A stretch of DNA of 64,000 nucleotides from Arthrobacter sp. SX1312 (GTDB taxonomy: Bacteria > Actinomycetota > Actinomycetes > Actinomycetales > Micrococcaceae): positions 604,040-668,039 of the forward strand of contig NZ_PJIM01000001.1 in assembly GCF_002929295.1 (NCBI RefSeq). Reading direction: 5' to 3'. The first letter of the stretch is position 1. Every line of letters starts with the position of its first letter. The translations under genes were made by a program, and so were the position numbers. Shown here piece after piece: positions 59,980-64,000 of this stretch. The notes beneath the pieces were generated by a model. That model ran no database searches, had not been told where the DNA came from, and saw only the letters and a program-made list of their open reading frames with translations.

Positions 59980-60015
59980 GCAGGAAGGTCGGTCCTCCGG
60001 GGCCGGCCTTCCTGC
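59980..60015 (+). terminator. Terminator after msrB
   Basis: 9-bp perfect stem GCAGGAAGG / CCTTCCTGC with an inner GG-rich stem; followed by GTTCC. Confidence 0.6.
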
Positions 60016-60178
60016 GTTCCAGGTGCTGTGAAGGCCGGCTGGCCCTCCTGTGCTTCGAACTCATGCTGAGAGCAAGAAAGTCTGATCCTCGGGCCGCTTG
60101 TGGCTAAGAGTTCCTGTTCAAGTTGCTAGGCTCCCCCATACGCACCACCCGTCGTCCCGGCCGGAGAAAGCAGGAGCC

Positions 60179-61543
60179 ATGACCGTCACTCCCCTCGTTC
60201 GAGCGAACCGCACGCCGCAGCACACCGACGCCTGGAAGGCGCTCAAGGCCGCGGCCCACGAGCTGCGACTCCTGCAGGTCAAGGACGGGTCCATCCCGGA
60301 TGCCGAGCACCACGCGGCGGCCTCGGACCACACCCTCCGGATCATCGCCGCCGTCGAGGAACTCGCACCCCTGTTCCCCCACGACGCCGACTACCTCGCC
60401 CGCACCGTGACGGCCTTCGAGGCGTGGCGCGCCGGCGGCTTCGCCGTCCCCGACTTCCTCGAGCCGCTGCTCGCCTTCCAGCCGCAGCTGGACCGCACGG
60501 ACGGCCTGCAGCACCTGGTCGTCTTCCCCATGTACACCCAGAACGGCAGCACCAACCGGCTCGTCGAGGCCGTCCTCGTCGAGGTGCTGTGGCCGGAGTT
60601 CGTCGCCGAGCTCGAAGCAGGTGACTACTCCAATGCCCTCTTCGTCCCGATCAGGTTCCTCGACTTCACGGACGGCTACAGCACGAACTCCGCGGTGCTC
60701 TTCCCCGAGACCGTCGCCGTGAGCCGGACCCCCACGTTCACGTGGGGCGCCATCTTCGCGGACCGCGAGGCCGCGCGTTTCCGGCGGGTGGTCCGCGCCG
60801 CCGCCGGGATCACGCGCCTCGACCTGCCCGGCGAGGCGCTCGAGCTGCTGGAGGACCAGGCGCTCGCGGAGGAGACCTTCGTGATGTGGGACCTCATCCA
60901 CGACCGCACCCACATGCGCGGCGACCTGCCGTTCGATCCGTTCATGATCAAGCAGCGCATGCCGTTCTTCCTGTACTCGCTCGAGGAACTGCGCTGCGAC
61001 CTGACGGCTTTCCGCGAGTCGGTGCGGATCGCCAAGGACGAGGACGCCTCGCCCGAGGCCCGCAGGCACGCCCGGCTCGTGCAGTACGCCGTGATCTTCG
61101 ACCGCATCTTCCGCTTCAGCATCACGGGCACCCGGGTGCGCAACTACGACGGCCTCGGCGGCCAGCTCCTGTTCGCGTGGATGCACCAGCACCGCGTCCT
61201 CCACTGGACGGACACCAAGCTCACCATCGACTGGGACGAGGTGGCCGACGTCGTCGTCGCCCTCGGCGAGCAGATCGAGCAGCTGTACTGGCGGTCCATC
61301 GACCGCCCCAAGATCGCGCACTGGCTCGCCGCCTACGAGCTGGTCTCGGCCACCGTCACACCGCATCCCGCCTCCGTGTGGGCGAAGGGACCGGACGCGC
61401 TCGAGCTTCTCGGTCCGCCGCGTGCGCTCACCGACGCCGTCCTCGACGACGAGTTCCCCCTGTCCATGTTCTTCGAGGCGCTGGAGCGGAAGATGAAGCC
61501 CGTCATCGAGTCCACGGCCGGCATCACGGCGGACGCGGCGTGA
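60179..61543 (+). CDS. DUF6421 family protein
   Basis: 454 residues, soluble. The C-terminal two thirds contain VMWDLIHDRTHMRGDLPFDPFMI (an HDRTH metal-like cluster) and a long ordered region with FRFSITGTRVRNYDGLGGQ and HRVLHWTDTKLTIDWD. I recognise the DUF6421 family, which lacks a known function. RBS AGGAG; -10-like TAGGCT at 60127. Its stop overlaps the next gene's GTG, so it is translationally coupled to a short-chain dehydrogenase. Confidence 0.88.
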   Translation: MTVTPLVRANRTPQHTDAWKALKAAAHELRLLQVKDGSIPDAEHHAAASDHTLRIIAAVEELAPLFPHDADYLARTVTAFEAWRAGGFAVPDFLEPLLAFQPQLDRTDGLQHLVVFPMYTQNGSTNRLVEAVLVEVLWPEFVAELEAGDYSNALFVPIRFLDFTDGYSTNSAVLFPETVAVSRTPTFTWGAIFADREAARFRRVVRAAAGITRLDLPGEALELLEDQALAEETFVMWDLIHDRTHMRGDLPFDPFMIKQRMPFFLYSLEELRCDLTAFRESVRIAKDEDASPEARRHARLVQYAVIFDRIFRFSITGTRVRNYDGLGGQLLFAWMHQHRVLHWTDTKLTIDWDEVADVVVALGEQIEQLYWRSIDRPKIAHWLAAYELVSATVTPHPASVWAKGPDALELLGPPRALTDAVLDDEFPLSMFFEALERKMKPVIESTAGITADAA

Positions 61544-62247
61544 GCGACGACGTCGGTACCCGCACGGCCGTCGTCGCCGGCGCCACCAGCGCAGCCGGCG
61601 TCGCCCTCACCCGGCGGCTGGTCGCGGACGGACTGACCGTCGTCGCCGTCGGGTCCCATGCCGGCCGCCTCGAGGCGGCGTTCGCGGACCTCGACGGCGT
61701 GGACCGGCGGGTGTGCGACCTCACGGACGAGGCCGCGGTCCTGGCCCTCGCCGACCGCGTGCGCACCGATCACGGCGGCGCCGACGCCCTGTTCCACCTC
61801 GTCGGCGGCTGGCGTGGCGGCAAGGGCATCACCACGCAGACCGCCGAGGACTACGGCTTCCTGCACCGCTCGGTCTTCGTGACCCTGTTCAACACGAGCC
61901 GGGCGTTCTACGACCAGCTGGCAGAGCACGGCGGCCGGCTCGCCGCCGTGTCCGCCACGGCCGTCGCCGCGCCCACCGCGGCCAACGCGTCCTATGCCGC
62001 GGTGAAGGCCTCCGTCGACGCCTGGGTCCAGGCCGTCGCCGACGGCTTCGCCCGGGACGGCACGACGGCGGCAGCGACCGCGGTCGTCGTCAGGGCCCTC
62101 GTGGACGACGCGATGCGCGGGCAGCACCCGGAGCGGGCGTTCAAGGGCCACACGCACGTCGACGACCTCGCGGCGATCCTCGCCGGCCTGGCCGGGGCGC
62201 CGGCCGCGGAGGTCAACGGGACCCGCATCGACGCGGTTCGGGGATAA
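61540..62247 (+). CDS. Short-chain dehydrogenase/reductase
   Basis: 235 residues. Rossmann motif VVAGATSAAGVALTRRL, LFHLVGGWRGG in the NNAG position, catalytic Tyr and Lys in NASYAAVKASV, with the Ser upstream in AAVSATAVAAP. Coupled to the DUF6421 gene by a GTGA overlap, so the pair is likely to work together, on an unknown substrate. Intact YxxxK, so probably active. Confidence 0.9.
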   Translation: MSDDVGTRTAVVAGATSAAGVALTRRLVADGLTVVAVGSHAGRLEAAFADLDGVDRRVCDLTDEAAVLALADRVRTDHGGADALFHLVGGWRGGKGITTQTAEDYGFLHRSVFVTLFNTSRAFYDQLAEHGGRLAAVSATAVAAPTAANASYAAVKASVDAWVQAVADGFARDGTTAAATAVVVRALVDDAMRGQHPERAFKGHTHVDDLAAILAGLAGAPAAEVNGTRIDAVRG

Positions 62248-62248
62248 T
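62243..62248 (+). promoter_or_regulatory. -10 element for leaderless threonine aldolase gene
   Basis: GATAAT, 6 bases (GGGACG), GTG at 62255. It lies inside the last codons of the upstream SDR gene. Confidence 0.5.
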
Positions 62249-62254
62249 GGGACG

Positions 62255-63334
62255 GTGACCGACACCCTGACTCCCGTGGCCCCGCCCGCTCCCCTGCACG
62301 ACCGCACCCAGCGCAGCTTCGCGTCGGACAACTACTCGGGGGTGCACCCCGAGGTCCTCGCGGCCATCGCCGCGGCGAACGAGGGGCACCAGGTCGCCTA
62401 CGGCGAGGACCAGTACACCGCGCGGCTGCTGGAGGTGATGGAGCACCACTTCGGCGAGGGGATCTCCATCTACCCGGTCTTCAACGGCACCGGAGCGAAC
62501 GTGCTCTCCCTGCAGTCGATGCTGCCGCGCTGGGGTGCCGTGATCTGCCCGCAGACCGCCCACATCAACGTCGACGAGAACGCCGCACCCGAGCGCGTGG
62601 GCGGCATCAAGCTCCTGACCGTGCCCACGCCGGACGGCAAGCTCACGCCCGAGCTGATCGACCGCGAGGCCTGGGGCTGGGGCGACCAGCACCGCGCGCA
62701 GCCCTTGGCCGTCTCCATCACGCAGACCACGGAGCTCGGGACGCTCTACTCGGTCGCCGAGATCAAGGCCATCGCCGACCACTGCCATGCCCGCGGGATG
62801 CGCCTCCACATGGACGGCGCCCGGCTCGCGAACGCCGCAGCGGCGCTCGGCCAGCCCCTCCGGGCCTTCACACGCGACGCCGGCGTGGACATCCTGTCCT
62901 TCGGCGGCACCAAGAACGGCCTCATGTTCGGCGAGTGCGTCGTCGTGCTGAACCAGGAGGCGTCCACCGGGCTCGAGTACCTCCGCAAGCTCAACATGCA
63001 GCTCGCGTCGAAGATGCGCTTCGTCTCCGCCCAGCTCATCGCCCTGCTCGACGGCGACCTGTGGCTCCGTTCGGCGTCCCACGCGAACGCCATGGCGGCC
63101 CGCCTGACGGAGGGGGTCCGGGGGATCCCCGGCGTGACCCTTACCCAGGAGACCACCGCGAACGCGGTCTTCGCGATCCTGCCCCCCGGCGCCGCGGACC
63201 GCATCCGCGAGAGCTTCAGGTTCTACGACTGGGACCAGGCCACGGGCGAGGTCCGCTGGATGTGCTCGTTCGACACCACCGAGGAGGACGTCGACGCCTT
63301 CATCGACGCCATCCGCCGGGAGGCGTCCGCCTGA
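62255..63334 (+). CDS. Threonine aldolase/beta-eliminating lyase family PLP enzyme
   Basis: 359 residues. N-terminal RSFASDNYSGVHPEVLAA, PVFNGTGANVLSL, MRLHMDGARLANAAAA and the PLP-lysine motif DILSFGGTKNGLMFGE. Most likely cleaves threonine to glycine and acetaldehyde; a related beta-eliminating role cannot be excluded. GTG start 7 bases after the SDR stop, with its own candidate -10. Confidence 0.92.
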   Translation: MTDTLTPVAPPAPLHDRTQRSFASDNYSGVHPEVLAAIAAANEGHQVAYGEDQYTARLLEVMEHHFGEGISIYPVFNGTGANVLSLQSMLPRWGAVICPQTAHINVDENAAPERVGGIKLLTVPTPDGKLTPELIDREAWGWGDQHRAQPLAVSITQTTELGTLYSVAEIKAIADHCHARGMRLHMDGARLANAAAALGQPLRAFTRDAGVDILSFGGTKNGLMFGECVVVLNQEASTGLEYLRKLNMQLASKMRFVSAQLIALLDGDLWLRSASHANAMAARLTEGVRGIPGVTLTQETTANAVFAILPPGAADRIRESFRFYDWDQATGEVRWMCSFDTTEEDVDAFIDAIRREASA

Positions 63335-63373
63335 CGGTCCCGGCGCGCCGCCGCTGCGCGCCCGCCCCCAGGG

Positions 63374-63379
63374 CATAGC
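63374..63379 (+). promoter_or_regulatory. -10 element for leaderless DUF3000 gene
   Basis: TAGCCT, 6 bases, GTG at 63386. Confidence 0.45.
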
Positions 63380-63385
63380 CTGCGG

Positions 63386-64000
63386 GAGTGAGTGCAATCG
63401 GTGGCGTGTCGCAGCTTCCTGCCGAGTTCCTCGACGCCCTCGCGGGCCTCCGGCGGGCGGCACGCCGCAGCGAGATCCGCCTCGAAGAGGTTCCCGCACC
63501 CTCCCGCCTGGCCCCCTTCGCCGTCGCCCTCGGTGCCGAGGTGTTCGAGGCGACCCTCCCACCGCTCACCCCCGTCCACGGTCCGGCACGCTCCCTCGTC
63601 GTCGCGCCCGATCCGGAGGAACTGGCCACGGGCCGCTTCATCCTCCTCTACGACCCCGCGGGCTCCGAGGTGTGGAACGGCCGGTTCCGGATCGTGACGT
63701 ACATCCGCGCCCAGCTCGAGGCGGACATGGGCAACGACGCCCTGCTCGGCTCCGTGGCCTGGACCTGGCTCGTGGAGGCCCTGCAGAACCGAGGCGCCCG
63801 CCACCACAGCGCGGGCGGCACCGCCACGAGGATCCTGTCCGAGAGCTACGGCATGCTGGGGGACCGCCCGGACACCATCGACATCGAACTCCGGGCCTCC
63901 TGGACACCCGACACCTCCGACGTGCAGCGCCACCTCGAGGCCTGGACGGACATGGTGTGCACCTTCGCCGGCCTGCCGCCCCTGCCCGCCGGCGTCGCCC
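63386..64000 (+). CDS. DUF3000 family protein (partial, 3' end outside window)
   Basis: 205 residues visible from the GTG at 63386. Segments RFILLYDPAGSEVWNGRFRIVTYIRA, LLGSVAWTWLVEAL and RILSESYGML match the actinobacterial DUF3000 family, often found next to the RNase D gene; function unknown. The C-terminus is cut by the window edge. Confidence 0.85.

Overview
The window is high-GC chromosomal DNA from an actinobacterium, most likely a member of the Micrococcaceae (Arthrobacter-like). The evidence is the gene content and order (pyr operon running into mihF-gmk-rpoZ-coaBC-metK-priA, then efp-nusB, aro genes, mltG-ruvX-alaS, fmt-rsmB-rpe), many GTG and a few TTG starts, a zinc-free S4 protein, a helicase-degenerate PriA, an actinobacterial integration host factor, and actinobacteria-restricted families (DUF6167, DUF3000, DUF6421, acVLRF1). 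There is no prophage, insertion sequence, CRISPR array or rRNA. Genus assignment is inference.

Layout. 1-8.1 kb (minus): leuS, degV-like, comEA, comEC and the 5' part of holA. leuS is preceded by a tiny Leu-rich leader peptide and a terminator-like hairpin. 8.1-13.5 kb: glycerol operon glpD-glpF-glpK (minus) with a divergent SorC-family regulator. 13.5-18.7 kb is the most accessory part: a translationally coupled operon (aldo/keto reductase, alpha/beta hydrolase, GT4 glycosyltransferase, 93-residue orphan), a TetR regulator divergent from a DUF2306 membrane protein with two matching operators, and a deletion-fusion remnant joining a TPR/LuxR-type N-terminus to a methyltransferase C-terminus. 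18.7-33.9 kb (minus): pyrR-pyrB-pyrC-membrane gene-carA-carB-pyrF, then mihF-gmk-rpoZ-coaBC-metK-priA. A textbook PyrR-binding hexaloop lies just before the pyrR ribosome binding site.

33.9-35.2 kb (plus): PrsW-type protease. 35.4-48.3 kb (minus): rarA, rpsD, two small membrane-associated proteins, alaS, ruvX, mltG, aroE, aroC, aroK, aroB, efp, nusB. 48.4-54 kb: acVLRF1 peptidyl-tRNA hydrolase (plus), then rpe, rsmB, fmt, def and a PD-(D/E)XK nuclease-like gene (minus). 53.9-54.6 kb: a 54-bp perfect palindrome and four tRNA genes (Gly, Cys, Val, Gly). 54.7-64 kb: MT0933-type small protein, zapE, sulfurtransferase-sufE, alpha/beta hydrolase, USP-like protein, msrB, DUF6421-SDR pair, threonine aldolase-like enzyme and the start of a DUF3000 gene.

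The genes mostly serve core metabolism: pyrimidine synthesis, the shikimate pathway, glycerol use, translation and replication. I found no credible new multi-gene system. The most informative signals are regulatory: a recurring leaderless promoter layout (TANNNT, 6-7 nt, start codon) at eight genes, the leuS leader, the TetR double operator, the PyrR loop, a long hairpin in the rpsD leader, and the large palindrome by the tRNA cluster.
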